Source: an uncultured Eubacterium sp. (GTDB taxonomy: Bacteria; Bacillota; Clostridia; Lachnospirales; Lachnospiraceae). Taken from it: a stretch of 64,000 bases of DNA. The stretch spans positions 13,179 to 77,178 of the forward strand of contig CAJUHV010000010.1 in NCBI GenBank assembly GCA_910586445.1, written 5' to 3'. The notes beneath the pieces were generated by a model. The model had not been told where the DNA came from. It saw only the letters and a program-made list of their open reading frames with translations, and did not search any database. The translations under genes and the position numbers were made by a program. Position 1 is the stretch's first letter, and every line of letters begins with the position of its first letter. This document shows, in pieces, positions 17,772-26,585 of the stretch.

Positions 17772-18959
17772 TTAAATTGTGATCTGGCTGCGTATTAAAT
17801 TATAAATCGTCTGGCCTGCATTTTTATCTGCATTTTTTTCGTTCAAGCCAAGGTCAAGGCTCTGCAGAAAATCCTGCAGGTCATAATAACATCCAAATAC
17901 CGACAAATCCCTGCCTTCTAAGAAAACCTCTGTATCCTTTATGCTCTGCCGGATCAAAGGGCTTTGATCATATTCCTGTGGAATGCCTAATTCGTACTTT
18001 TTTTGTACTTCATGATCAAAAATGTATAATGTGCCCGCTGACGCATTGAAATAAAAGAGCTTTTCATCATATACTTTGGCTGTAACATAATTGTTAACCA
18101 GATATTTATGGCACTGCCTGTCTGGTATATCGTTCAAATCACTGTATGTCTTATTTTCTATATGAAACGTGCAGAAAAATTCCCCGTTTTCTGCAAACAT
18201 CCAGATCTTAAAATCGTAAAAAACGATTCTTAATGCCTGTATTCTCTCTGACAGCGCCGCAGGAAACTCATATAGATTTTGTTCTGCGGTACTAAGCTTG
18301 TACTCCGCCAGTCCGGCATCGGAGATCATCCATATGCTTTCCTGCGCATTACAAAACGCATAAATTTTCATGTCAGAAGCTGCCTGCAGCTCTTCATACC
18401 TTCTGGTCAGCAGATTGAACACCAGCACGCCGTCCGCCTCTTTCTGCTTCGAATTCCAGGTCAGCATATACAGCTTCGTGCCAATTCTAATTTGATCTGT
18501 AATAAGAATATCCTGATTTCCTAATACATCGTTTTCATAGATCTTCATCCTGTTTTTTTGTGTATCCATCTCCACAATGCCCGGAAAACGGCATGGGATA
18601 AAATAGACCTTCTTTTTCCAGGCTGCAATAGAATGAAATTTACTGTATTCTGGATAAAAATATTTCGTTTCGGGCATCCATATCTGGCTCAGCTGCCCGC
18701 TTGCTGTATCATAAACCACAAATGTGTTACAGTGGTCTGGTGCTATATAAAGCCTGCCGTCCAATAATTCTATGGCATTATAATAACCATTTCCTCCCTG
18801 ACTGATTTCATCAGGAATATATGCTAATAATCTGCTTGTTTCCTGTTTAATATCAAAACAGAAAATGCCATTTAAATTATAGGCAGCAAAATACAGTTTC
18901 CCGTCTTTATAAACAAAATCGTGGCAAAATAGTTTATGCAGGCTGCTATTCGTAAACAT
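17772..18959 (-). CDS. Hypothetical beta-propeller-like protein
   Basis: This 395-residue protein is not confidently recognised. It consists of recurring strands with alternating tyrosine/phenylalanine and aspartate, such as FVYKDGKLYFAAYNLNGIFCFD, ELLDGRLYIAPDHCNTFVVYD and KKVYFIPCRFPGIVEMD. They are spaced about 45 residues apart, as in kelch/YVTN-type propellers. No signal peptide or transmembrane helix is visible, so it is probably cytoplasmic. It is 7 bp upstream of pseB and 3 bp after the small Rossmann gene. A structural or sugar-binding role in glycan assembly is only an inference. Confidence 0.6.
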   Translation of the reverse strand: MFTNSSLHKLFCHDFVYKDGKLYFAAYNLNGIFCFDIKQETSRLLAYIPDEISQGGNGYYNAIELLDGRLYIAPDHCNTFVVYDTASGQLSQIWMPETKYFYPEYSKFHSIAAWKKKVYFIPCRFPGIVEMDTQKNRMKIYENDVLGNQDILITDQIRIGTKLYMLTWNSKQKEADGVLVFNLLTRRYEELQAASDMKIYAFCNAQESIWMISDAGLAEYKLSTAEQNLYEFPAALSERIQALRIVFYDFKIWMFAENGEFFCTFHIENKTYSDLNDIPDRQCHKYLVNNYVTAKVYDEKLFYFNASAGTLYIFDHEVQKKYELGIPQEYDQSPLIRQSIKDTEVFLEGRDLSVFGCYYDLQDFLQSLDLGLNEKNADKNAGQTIYNLIRSQITI

Positions 18960-18962
18960 ACA

Positions 18963-19463
18963 TCACACTTCTCCTAATCCATATAGAATCTCATCCATGC
19001 CAAGAATGGGTATGGCACCTTTAAATTTATCATGAAATAAATCATATATTTCTGAAAAATAATATACCGGCGTCACGATGACCGCATCTACATTGCCTGT
19101 AAATTCATCAGGCTTTATAATATTCAGGTCATCGCAGACATACCTGCTGCTGCGATCAATTCCACAGGCAATATGTATGCCGTCATTTTTCAGTTCGCGG
19201 TACAAAAGAATGCCGGCCTCTGCCATGCCGTAAATTGCTATGGTTTTCATATTATGCTCGGTAAAATAGGCAGACAGCTTATGGCCGTGGGCCTTATGCT
19301 TCAGCCAGAGCAGCAGTACTGCTTTTGATGCATCCGATGATTCAGCCCTTTGAAACTGGCGTTTTGCTTCTGTTTCTGCAGTCTTTTCTGTTCTTTTTAA
19401 TGAATATATTTTTAAAAGCAGTAAAATAACGATTATGTTCAGAAATATGATCAGATAAAACAT
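18963..19463 (-). CDS. Membrane-anchored Rossmann-like module
   Basis: A single transmembrane helix (MFYLIIFLNIIVILLLLKIY) is followed by a basic segment and a Rossmann-like domain (KTIAIYGMAEAGILLYRELK, CGIDRSS, VDAVIVTPVYYF). The start at 19463 is chosen because GAGG precedes it by 9 bases; the frame is open to 19478. It is a paralogue of the soluble protein at 3371-3754, so one copy of the module is tethered to the membrane. Function unknown; the context implies surface-glycan assembly at the cytoplasmic face. Confidence 0.7.
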   Translation of the reverse strand: MFYLIIFLNIIVILLLLKIYSLKRTEKTAETEAKRQFQRAESSDASKAVLLLWLKHKAHGHKLSAYFTEHNMKTIAIYGMAEAGILLYRELKNDGIHIACGIDRSSRYVCDDLNIIKPDEFTGNVDAVIVTPVYYFSEIYDLFHDKFKGAIPILGMDEILYGLGEV

Positions 19464-19467
19464 CAAA

Positions 19468-21069
19468 TTATACCTCATGTATATTATTTAATTGGAATAC
19501 AGAACTGGATTTTAAACCAGATGTATTCAGCAGATCGATATATTTTTGACAGAACATATGAAACACATAACCGTACTCAAAATTGCCGTTTTTTAAATAA
19601 TTAAGTATCAGACGCCGCATATCCATAACCAGACTGGCAAACGCATCACTGCTTTTTGACATTTCGTGGAACGCACTCAGGCATGCCTGTGCTCTTTTTA
19701 TCGATTCTGCTTTCGGACTGGGAATATTTTTAATATTTTTAAGCGTATTTTCGTACTCTTGCAATGTTTCGAGATTATAGGAAATGCCCCAATTACAGTA
19801 ATAGGCCTTCGATACGGTGATTGTCGGTATGCCGTAGGCCCAATATTCTATGCCCACATCCCCTGCACAGGTAATGACACAATCGGCAGCCTCTTTGATC
19901 TGCATGCCGCTGATCTTCCGGTCACACCAATACATATGTTCTTTTTTATTTTTTTCAAATACAGATCGTATATAGTCTTCCTGATGAAAAAATCTGGACA
20001 TTGGATGATCTTTGATAATCCAGTTCACATCGTCAATCTGTTTTATAATTCTTAATGTGTCAACATACCATTCGTTATAATCGGCATAAATATTATGCCG
20101 GTATGCTTCTCTTACCTCATCGCTTAATGCATGCAGCATTATAAAAACATTTTTCTTATTATTTTTTATGCCGATCTGTTCAAGAATATTATTTTGGGGC
20201 TGTTCTTCAGTTTTTAATATAAAATAGTTTGGATTTTCTTTTTCTGTTTCTTTTTCCGTTTCTTTTACAGTATTTTTTACAGCATTTTTTACAGCATTTT
20301 TTTCCAGATATATTTCAATATTGCGCCGCAGCAGATCTCCCAGCATTATGTCTTTAAACAGGGCCTGTCCAGGCGAAATCTGTAGTACAGTATCCACGCT
20401 GGCATAATCCGGCGATGAGATAACCAGCTGCGCACCCATAAAAACTGCCACGCCGGCAAATAATCCTTTTTCATAATCACACTCCGTAGTGATGATGTAT
20501 GCCGGCTTTCTGCGCCCAAATATCTGATATGCTTTTTCAATAACGATAAATGCACTTTTAATAAACTGATAATAAGCTTCAAAGCTGATATCAAAGCAGT
20601 CAAAATATCTGCCCGTATTTGAACGTATAATCTCATCGTAAATCGAATTGCCACATTCGATATTTTTATATTTGATCTGAATCAGCTTTTTTTTGCTGCC
20701 GTAAGTAGCCTCCGCTGTCTGTCTGGCAGCGATATCCGCCTTGATTTTCCGAGCGCTGCTTATATAGGCATCACTGTCTAAAAATACCTTTTCCTTAAAA
20801 CCAAACGAGCTGTCTAGCTGGTCTGTTGTTTCGCGCTTTACTTTACAGGTTACGGATATGACCGGCAGCTTCAGCCGGGTCTGAAGCCCTTTTGCGATAA
20901 GGTCTTCGGTTACTGTAAATTCTAATTCATAGGGAATCCCGTGCAGTACATAGATCCATTGTCTGCCATCCAAAACAGCGGGTGTACCGGCCCAATATTT
21001 TTGATTGGCTTCAATCAATTTTTTCTCATAGGAATGAACGTACGAATCTCTTTGTATTGTATTTGCCAT
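19468..21069 (-). CDS. GT-B-like capsule-type transferase, hypothetical
   Basis: The protein has 533 residues. The second half has ADYNEWYVDTLRIIKQIDD, WIIKDHPMSRFF and the CVITCAGDVGIEYWAYGIPTI block. This resembles the C-terminal Rossmann half of capsule-synthesis (KpsC/KpsS-like) and CDP-glycerol transferases. The first half has no clear family. In the linker (around residues 255-275, DNA 20230-20310) lies a low-complexity run of KNAVKN and TEKE repeats. Start after GGGAG, 44 bp downstream of the GT2 gene. Exact donor unknown. Confidence 0.65.
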   Translation of the reverse strand: MANTIQRDSYVHSYEKKLIEANQKYWAGTPAVLDGRQWIYVLHGIPYELEFTVTEDLIAKGLQTRLKLPVISVTCKVKRETTDQLDSSFGFKEKVFLDSDAYISSARKIKADIAARQTAEATYGSKKKLIQIKYKNIECGNSIYDEIIRSNTGRYFDCFDISFEAYYQFIKSAFIVIEKAYQIFGRRKPAYIITTECDYEKGLFAGVAVFMGAQLVISSPDYASVDTVLQISPGQALFKDIMLGDLLRRNIEIYLEKNAVKNAVKNTVKETEKETEKENPNYFILKTEEQPQNNILEQIGIKNNKKNVFIMLHALSDEVREAYRHNIYADYNEWYVDTLRIIKQIDDVNWIIKDHPMSRFFHQEDYIRSVFEKNKKEHMYWCDRKISGMQIKEAADCVITCAGDVGIEYWAYGIPTITVSKAYYCNWGISYNLETLQEYENTLKNIKNIPSPKAESIKRAQACLSAFHEMSKSSDAFASLVMDMRRLILNYLKNGNFEYGYVFHMFCQKYIDLLNTSGLKSSSVFQLNNIHEV

Positions 21070-21113
21070 TTAAAATTCTCCCTATCCTTAGACTGCTTAT
21101 AAACCACAGATGC

Positions 21114-22367
21114 TTACAGCAGGCATATATAACTGTTAAATCCCAGCTGCTGTAAATTCTCCAGCATCCCAGCCTGGTACTTTTTCGTCGCTGCCAGCAA
21201 TACCACGCTCTGCTGACTGTAGCAGGCTAGCTCTTTGATCGGACAGACCTGCTGTTTTAAATGATACTGCGTGCCGTGGTCGATCTGCGTCACCGCCAAA
21301 AGATAATCCGAAATGCCGTAAGCATGCAGCAGCTTCATAATATCCCGGCCTGCCATGCCGGCCCCGTATACGATTATTTTGGCGCTGTCTGACAGCTTTT
21401 CATATTCTGTCAGATGAAAGACCCTGCCTAAAAGCATATAGTCTTCTGTCAGTATATTCTGCAGCAGTGCACTGTAAACCGGCTTCTCAAATACTAATTC
21501 CTGCACATCGCAGCCCATTTTTAATAGTTCTATAGATTTTTCTTTTAAATACTTTTTTATAGGCTTCATATACACAAAAAGTATATTTAACGTTCTTTTT
21601 GAAAAATCATGTGCAGCACAAAATTCATACAAATAAAAATAGCACAATGTATATGCCTGATACCTTTTCAGGTTCACTCCCCTTGAAGATGAAGCCTGCC
21701 TTAACAGATAACGATAACAGCTTTTCTTTATATGCCTGATACGGCTGCTTAAAAGCAGTGCCTGGAAAGAAAATAACAGATCTTCATGCGGTGAAGCATC
21801 AGCCCGGAACATGATATGGTTTGTACGCAGATATTCTGCTTTCCAAAACTGCAGCCAGACGGCAGGCTTAAATTCTTCATTTTCGATCACTTCTGTAACA
21901 AAATCTTCTCCATTGTATACGGATTCATAATTATGCTTCATTTTCAGATCATCAGGAGAACAAAACTGTCTCATCAAATCTGTTTCGTATATTATTTCCG
22001 CATCAAACAGCACCGCATCTAGATGCTCCTTCTGCGCACATGCATAAAGCATTTCCAGTGCCTTTGTATCAAGCAGCTGGTCGTCTGAATCAGCAAAATA
22101 AATGTATTTCCCGCACGCTTCATCCAGCCCTCTATTTCTTGCATAGGCCTGCCCTTTATTTTCTTCGTATGACACAACCTTTATATTCTTATATCTACTG
22201 CTGTAGTCTTCTAGTATCTGCAGCGACAGATCGTTCGATCCGTCATTGATACATAGCACTTCCAGTCCCTGGATCGTTTGAGACACAATACTGTCCAAAC
22301 ATTTTTCTAAATATTTTTCTGAATTATACACCGGAATGATCACGGATACTTTTATTTCATCTGACAT
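21114..22367 (-). CDS. GT2 glycosyltransferase with C-terminal Rossmann module
   Basis: I choose ATG 22367 (MSDEIKVSVIIPVYN) because the family begins here and the resulting 11-bp overlap with the LicD gene is normal. The frame is open to 22487. VSVIIPVYNSEKYL, CINDGSNDLS and the metal-binding YFADSDDQL identify a GT-A family 2 enzyme of ~417 residues. After about residue 290 comes a Rossmann-like module (KIIVYGAGMAGRDIMKLL), architecture shared with the 1053 gene. It is the second gene of the long operon. Confidence 0.87.
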   Translation of the reverse strand: MSDEIKVSVIIPVYNSEKYLEKCLDSIVSQTIQGLEVLCINDGSNDLSLQILEDYSSRYKNIKVVSYEENKGQAYARNRGLDEACGKYIYFADSDDQLLDTKALEMLYACAQKEHLDAVLFDAEIIYETDLMRQFCSPDDLKMKHNYESVYNGEDFVTEVIENEEFKPAVWLQFWKAEYLRTNHIMFRADASPHEDLLFSFQALLLSSRIRHIKKSCYRYLLRQASSSRGVNLKRYQAYTLCYFYLYEFCAAHDFSKRTLNILFVYMKPIKKYLKEKSIELLKMGCDVQELVFEKPVYSALLQNILTEDYMLLGRVFHLTEYEKLSDSAKIIVYGAGMAGRDIMKLLHAYGISDYLLAVTQIDHGTQYHLKQQVCPIKELACYSQQSVVLLAATKKYQAGMLENLQQLGFNSYICLL

Positions 22368-24825
22368 ATATATTTCCATTGTAAGTAAAATCGTTATTTT
22401 GAATAAAAATCGGCCTGCCTGCATTCTGCACCAATAATACGACCGAACTGTAATCGCCGTAATACCCATTGCATAAGACAATGGCACGGTCTAAATCCGC
22501 TGTATCATCATAGATCCCCCATCCTTCGTCAATATACTGCTGCACCAGTTTTTTGTAAGAATCCCGCAGCTGTGGACGCATGGAGCCAATCGCAGACTCA
22601 ATTAATGGATGAGGCCTCCATAGCAAAACTGTTTTATCTGCCTGCATTTTAAAAATTTCAAACACATCCGCTATTTTTTTAAGCGCCTGTTCTTTGTACT
22701 GCAGCAGTGCACTGACACTTGTATTATATAAAACAATCTTTTTCCAGCTCCCGTCCGGCTTTTGAATCAGCCGCAGCCAGTCGGCCGGTATATCCAGGTC
22801 TTCTCTGTTTGTACGCATTACTTTATCTATTTTCGGAGACCCGGTTCCTAGAATCTTCTTTTCCCATATGCTGCGTGTATGCGTTCCTGCAAAATCTGTC
22901 AATGCCCGGATATATGTCTGGCGCATTTGCTCAGACTGCACAATTACCTGATCAGCATTTATGACGCCTGGCACTGTTACAAAATGCTCCATATTTGCAA
23001 TCGCGCGTCTGTCATTTGGATTAATTTCGTCTAATATAAAATATGATACATATATTAAGCGTTCCGTATACTGCTTCAAATTTTTTGAATAAAAAAACGG
23101 ATGAACACTGGTAACAAGGTTGTATTCATCATACGGATTATGAATATAGATCATATCTGGATGATACAGTCCGAAATCAAATGTATCGTATTTTGTAATA
23201 GGCACATAATCCGGGTATTGGTCTCCTTCATAGTGCATTTCATGGAAACTGCCATCTGGATTTTTGTCATAATATGGTATTGGTATTACATATGCGTCGC
23301 AGTCCGGGTCTGCCTCGGCTGCCTGCCATATGCTTTCCAGTGAATCCCACATAGACGCTTTGTATGGCAGAAATACTGCAGTAATGCGTTCTTTGATATC
23401 GCGCTGTATGCTGTTTTTGATACTTTCGATCTGCCCGCACAGCCTGTCATAAATCTGTAATGCTTCTGGCTGTAAATTTTCCGGCTGTTTATCTTCTATT
23501 TGGCCAGCTTCTATTTGTACGGCTTTTACCTGTAATGCTCCTGGCTGTGCTGCTTTTGTCTGTACACCTTCTGGCTGCCCAAATTTTGTTTGTAAGGCTT
23601 CTGCCGGTACTGCTGTCTGCACTCTGCCCACAAGCCCGGTATGGATCTGGTAGACCAGTTCACAGTATTCCTCCAGCAAATGCACTGTAACGAAATCCTC
23701 ACCTTCTGAGCTTTCAATCAGGGTACCAAGACTGACAGCACTGTTCTGGCATTCTTCCAGATACTGCATTGCAGCACTGATATCCTTTCGCATAACGGCA
23801 TTTCTTATTTCCGCATGCATCTGCCCCAACAGACCGGCCAGTTCAAACGCTTTCTTTTTTACGTTTTTATTCATTTCGCATTTTTCCTTTCGCAGATCTG
23901 ACATAGAAAACAGGTACTTATGCGGCTTAACGCCCGATACCTTTGACAGTATGGCAAGCTGCTTTTTGAAAAATGGATATTCATGGTTATCCCAGCTGCG
24001 CACAGGCTTCATATAATCCCCGTATTTGATACGCAGGATGCCATCGTATACTGCCGGTACAGGAATCATGGTATTTTCAAATGGCAGCATAACTGCATTT
24101 TCATAATAGTATTTTGGGAACCGATAGATACCTTCATTGCACAACAGATTCATCAATGTAATTTCATCAGATTCTTCCTCGCTGTACAAAGAAAATAACT
24201 GTTCTGCCAGTGTAAACAGCTGCCGCTTTACCTTACTGCTGCGGTCAATAGCTACATTGCACCATTCTTCGACCTGGCAGATTAGTTTTTCTGCAGCCTC
24301 TGTAACGATTGATTCATTTTCCAATGCATCCGATGCCGCCATAATATGCTTGATTAATGAACCCCGCAGTATTTCTTCCTGCTCATCAGGTGCTACAAAA
24401 TCAAGCGGAAAAATATCTATGCCGGCAACATATGGAAAACCGTGAAATTTTTCCAAATACGCCTTATCAAAGTTGATTTTATCCCCATTGACAACCCTTG
24501 TAAGCATTTCCCAGTAATCATCATTATGAAAATTCAACAATTTATATCCTTTGGGAAGCTCCTGCGGCGCAGCTGCTAAAAATTTATTGTAATCGCTGCG
24601 TTTCATGCATAGATCCAGGTCATCATCCCATGGAATAAATCCGCCATGCCGCACTGCCCCAAGAAGCGTGCCCCATTCTGCATAATATGAGATCTTATGC
24701 TTTTCACAGACCTTTCGTATATCTTCTAATATTTCAAGCTGTGCAGCCCATGCCTGTTTCATAATTCCCGGCACATAAAATCCATCCCGCACTTCGTCTT
24801 CAAAATAAGTATATGAAAATTCCAT
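22357..24825 (-). CDS. LicD-family domain fused to GT-B-like phosphotransferase
   Basis: The protein has 822 residues. The N-terminal ~280 residues are LicD-like: YYAEWGTLLGAVRHGGFIPWDDDLDL with the DDDLDL metal site, then GIDIFPLDF. A charged coiled segment and a repeat linker (LQTK.., QPEA.. units; DNA 23460-23600) follow. The last ~350 residues (TAVFLPYKASMWDSLESIW to YYGDYSSVVLLVQNAGRP) resemble CDP-glycerol glycerophosphotransferases, with WRPHPLIES as the RPHP-type motif. LicD proteins attach phosphocholine or phospho-polyols, so this may attach two phosphate-linked groups or form and extend a phosphodiester. It is the first gene of the operon, starting after AAGGAAAATAA. Confidence 0.82.
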   Translation of the reverse strand: MEFSYTYFEDEVRDGFYVPGIMKQAWAAQLEILEDIRKVCEKHKISYYAEWGTLLGAVRHGGFIPWDDDLDLCMKRSDYNKFLAAAPQELPKGYKLLNFHNDDYWEMLTRVVNGDKINFDKAYLEKFHGFPYVAGIDIFPLDFVAPDEQEEILRGSLIKHIMAASDALENESIVTEAAEKLICQVEEWCNVAIDRSSKVKRQLFTLAEQLFSLYSEEESDEITLMNLLCNEGIYRFPKYYYENAVMLPFENTMIPVPAVYDGILRIKYGDYMKPVRSWDNHEYPFFKKQLAILSKVSGVKPHKYLFSMSDLRKEKCEMNKNVKKKAFELAGLLGQMHAEIRNAVMRKDISAAMQYLEECQNSAVSLGTLIESSEGEDFVTVHLLEEYCELVYQIHTGLVGRVQTAVPAEALQTKFGQPEGVQTKAAQPGALQVKAVQIEAGQIEDKQPENLQPEALQIYDRLCGQIESIKNSIQRDIKERITAVFLPYKASMWDSLESIWQAAEADPDCDAYVIPIPYYDKNPDGSFHEMHYEGDQYPDYVPITKYDTFDFGLYHPDMIYIHNPYDEYNLVTSVHPFFYSKNLKQYTERLIYVSYFILDEINPNDRRAIANMEHFVTVPGVINADQVIVQSEQMRQTYIRALTDFAGTHTRSIWEKKILGTGSPKIDKVMRTNREDLDIPADWLRLIQKPDGSWKKIVLYNTSVSALLQYKEQALKKIADVFEIFKMQADKTVLLWRPHPLIESAIGSMRPQLRDSYKKLVQQYIDEGWGIYDDTADLDRAIVLCNGYYGDYSSVVLLVQNAGRPIFIQNNDFTYNGNIYVR

Positions 24826-25243
24826 TTATTTTCCTTCTATTCAATCAGCCTTATAGTCAAAAATAAGGCACATTGGTCATCACAATTATGCATTTCGATG
24901 ATGCGGCCCAGCGCATAACGGCTGCCCCGCTTCGCTCCCTGCTACGTCACATCTGTGTTCACAGGGTCCTGGCGTATCCAATGCACAGGCCTATGCCTGC
25001 CTTCTAACGCCGTAACTGGCACATCATACACAAAACAGCTCATAGTCATGCACAGCATATTTTGTATACGGTGTACTTATTTTACAGCAGGCCTGACTTT
25101 CATGCCTGCCTATCATTATGAACGCGCTGCCTCGTCCATCTGGTCAAACTGCAGCATATGCCGAAGTTTATCAAAACAGCTGTTCTTATGATCTTTGTAA
25201 AATACAATTGGATAGTGTGACTAAGCTTTTACACAATTCATTT
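24826..25243 (-). ncRNA. Gene-free structured region; candidate guide-RNA locus downstream of TnpB-like gene
   Basis: No credible protein is encoded in these 418 bp. Several hairpins are visible: CTGTG-TT-CACAG (24953-24964), CAGGC-CTAT-GCCTG (24985-24998) and GCAGGC...GCCTGC (25087-25109). GCCTTAT...ATAAGGC (24848-24869) lies just before the LicD gene. The two GCCTGC hairpins sit in related surroundings, as if duplicated. TnpB guide RNAs are transcribed from the 3' end of the gene and beyond on the same strand, which is exactly this interval. That it makes an RNA is inference. It must also contain the promoter or 5' leader of the glycan operon. Confidence 0.35.
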
Positions 25244-26557
25244 TCAGTGCAGTACTTTTCCTTCCCTGCCGCGTTTTAAAGTGTTTCTTGCCGTGTTTGT
25301 TTTTTCATCTATGACACTTCCACAGGATGTGCAGACAAATTGATACCTAGCTTTATATCCTGTGCCCCCGCAGCGGCTGCACTCATAGCTAATATCTTTT
25401 CCAATCACATCTACCAATTTTATGGAATGCTGCCTGCACTTTTGCATCAGACGGCTTTTCATATACCCCCGCTGCCACATAATAATGGAGTGATTGATTT
25501 TTCTGTTATATCCGGTTGTACGCGGTCTTGGCAGTTTTGCCAGATAAATAGTGTCCGGCTTTTCGGTCTGAAGAAAACGGTTCAGCTCGCAATTGATATA
25601 ACTATGCAGCTGCTCTTCAAACCGCCTCTTTTGTGCATTATACTTTTTTCTGCCGGGATTATCCTTTTTATTACGGCAGTAGCTTGTCGTCTGCGTCCGC
25701 ACCCAGTCGGAATATCTCGTTTGATATTTTCCCAATGCTGTGCCATACTGGTTTCCGCTGTCTGTGGTCAGCATTGTATACATGCCGATCGATATGCCGA
25801 TTTTGTTTGTATAATCCTTATGCCGGCGGACAGCGGTATAAATCGGCACTTTAATTTCAATTCTATTTTCTTCTGGAAACAGACTGATATACAGCTGGGA
25901 CTTGTATTGGTTGTTATCCGTCAGCAGTACAAATATGCGCTTTCTTTTTTCCTTTACGGATATGTAAATCCCATGATCTGCATAGCGGTATGCGCGTTCA
26001 GCAATCGAAAAGCCGGAGACATGTTCTGTATGCAGCTTCACATGATATTTACGAACCTGCCGGCGCATATAGCGGTGCAGCGTCTCTATGTTTACCTGTT
26101 CAGCTAATTCATCATGCTGTCTTTGAATATCAGCAGGCAGCCGGAATTCAGCATGGTTTAAGACAGCCTCAAATACATTGCTGACTTTCAGCAGAAATCG
26201 CAGGTAATGTTTTTCCTCTTCATTAAAGCCTGTGTGGCAGTTGACATGAGCAAGAATTTTTGATTTTGTCCGTGTCCACTGGCTTTTAATATCTCCTAAC
26301 GCATCAAAAACAGCCAGATGAAAATATACCGAAGGCATGCCCAGGCTTTCACGCATCCCGCTTTTGGTTAGTTCATTTTGTATTGTATAGCCAGGATACA
26401 GCTTGGAAAGACTAGAAATACTGCCATAACGCATATATACATAATTCTTAACCTTACTGTAATCAGCTGCAATCTCCCTCAGCTTCTTCATATCATCGTT
26501 AGAAATGGGCTTTTTATTGTATTGGCGTACCGTTTTGAATACGGTTTGAGACGACAT
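25244..26557 (-). CDS. TnpB-like protein with RuvC catalytic residues lost
   Basis: This 437-residue intact protein has TnpB architecture. It has a helical N-terminal half, a RuvC-like half and a C-terminal zinc finger (C393-x2-C396, C409-x2-C412). The three catalytic acids are missing. The RuvC-I motif G-I-D is GIS (S256, TCG), the RuvC-II glutamate position is alanine (YLAKL, A340, GCA), and the RuvC-III D-x-N is K-T-N (K419). The frame is uninterrupted and has a ribosome binding site (GGGAG). No TnpA gene is nearby, so mobility is unlikely. By family knowledge, DNA-binding but non-cleaving TnpB derivatives (TldRs) act as RNA-guided repressors. That function here is inference. Divergent from an XRE regulator. 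Confidence 0.82.
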   Translation of the reverse strand: MSSQTVFKTVRQYNKKPISNDDMKKLREIAADYSKVKNYVYMRYGSISSLSKLYPGYTIQNELTKSGMRESLGMPSVYFHLAVFDALGDIKSQWTRTKSKILAHVNCHTGFNEEEKHYLRFLLKVSNVFEAVLNHAEFRLPADIQRQHDELAEQVNIETLHRYMRRQVRKYHVKLHTEHVSGFSIAERAYRYADHGIYISVKEKRKRIFVLLTDNNQYKSQLYISLFPEENRIEIKVPIYTAVRRHKDYTNKIGISIGMYTMLTTDSGNQYGTALGKYQTRYSDWVRTQTTSYCRNKKDNPGRKKYNAQKRRFEEQLHSYINCELNRFLQTEKPDTIYLAKLPRPRTTGYNRKINHSIIMWQRGYMKSRLMQKCRQHSIKLVDVIGKDISYECSRCGGTGYKARYQFVCTSCGSVIDEKTNTARNTLKRGREGKVLH

Positions 26558-26573
26558 GTATCACTCCCGGTTC

Positions 26574-26585
26574 ATCAAATTTGAT
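26574..26585. promoter_or_regulatory. 12-bp perfect palindrome in divergent promoter region
   Basis: ATCAAATTTGAT is a perfect palindrome 16 bp upstream of the TnpB-like start. It lies inside the 142-bp divergent intergenic region shared with the XRE regulator at 26700, so it is a candidate operator. On the plus strand GATATAAT near 26665 is a plausible -10 for the regulator. On the minus strand TTGATA (~26640) and a TATGAT-like box could serve the TnpB-like gene. Binding is not shown. Confidence 0.4.

Noticed and set aside
24848..24869. Terminator in the leader of the glycan operon
   Set aside because: The GCCTTAT/ATAAGGC hairpin is not followed by a T run on either strand.
25244..26557. 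Active IS200/IS605-type transposon
   Set aside because: All three catalytic residues are missing, no TnpA gene is present and I see no clear left or right ends.
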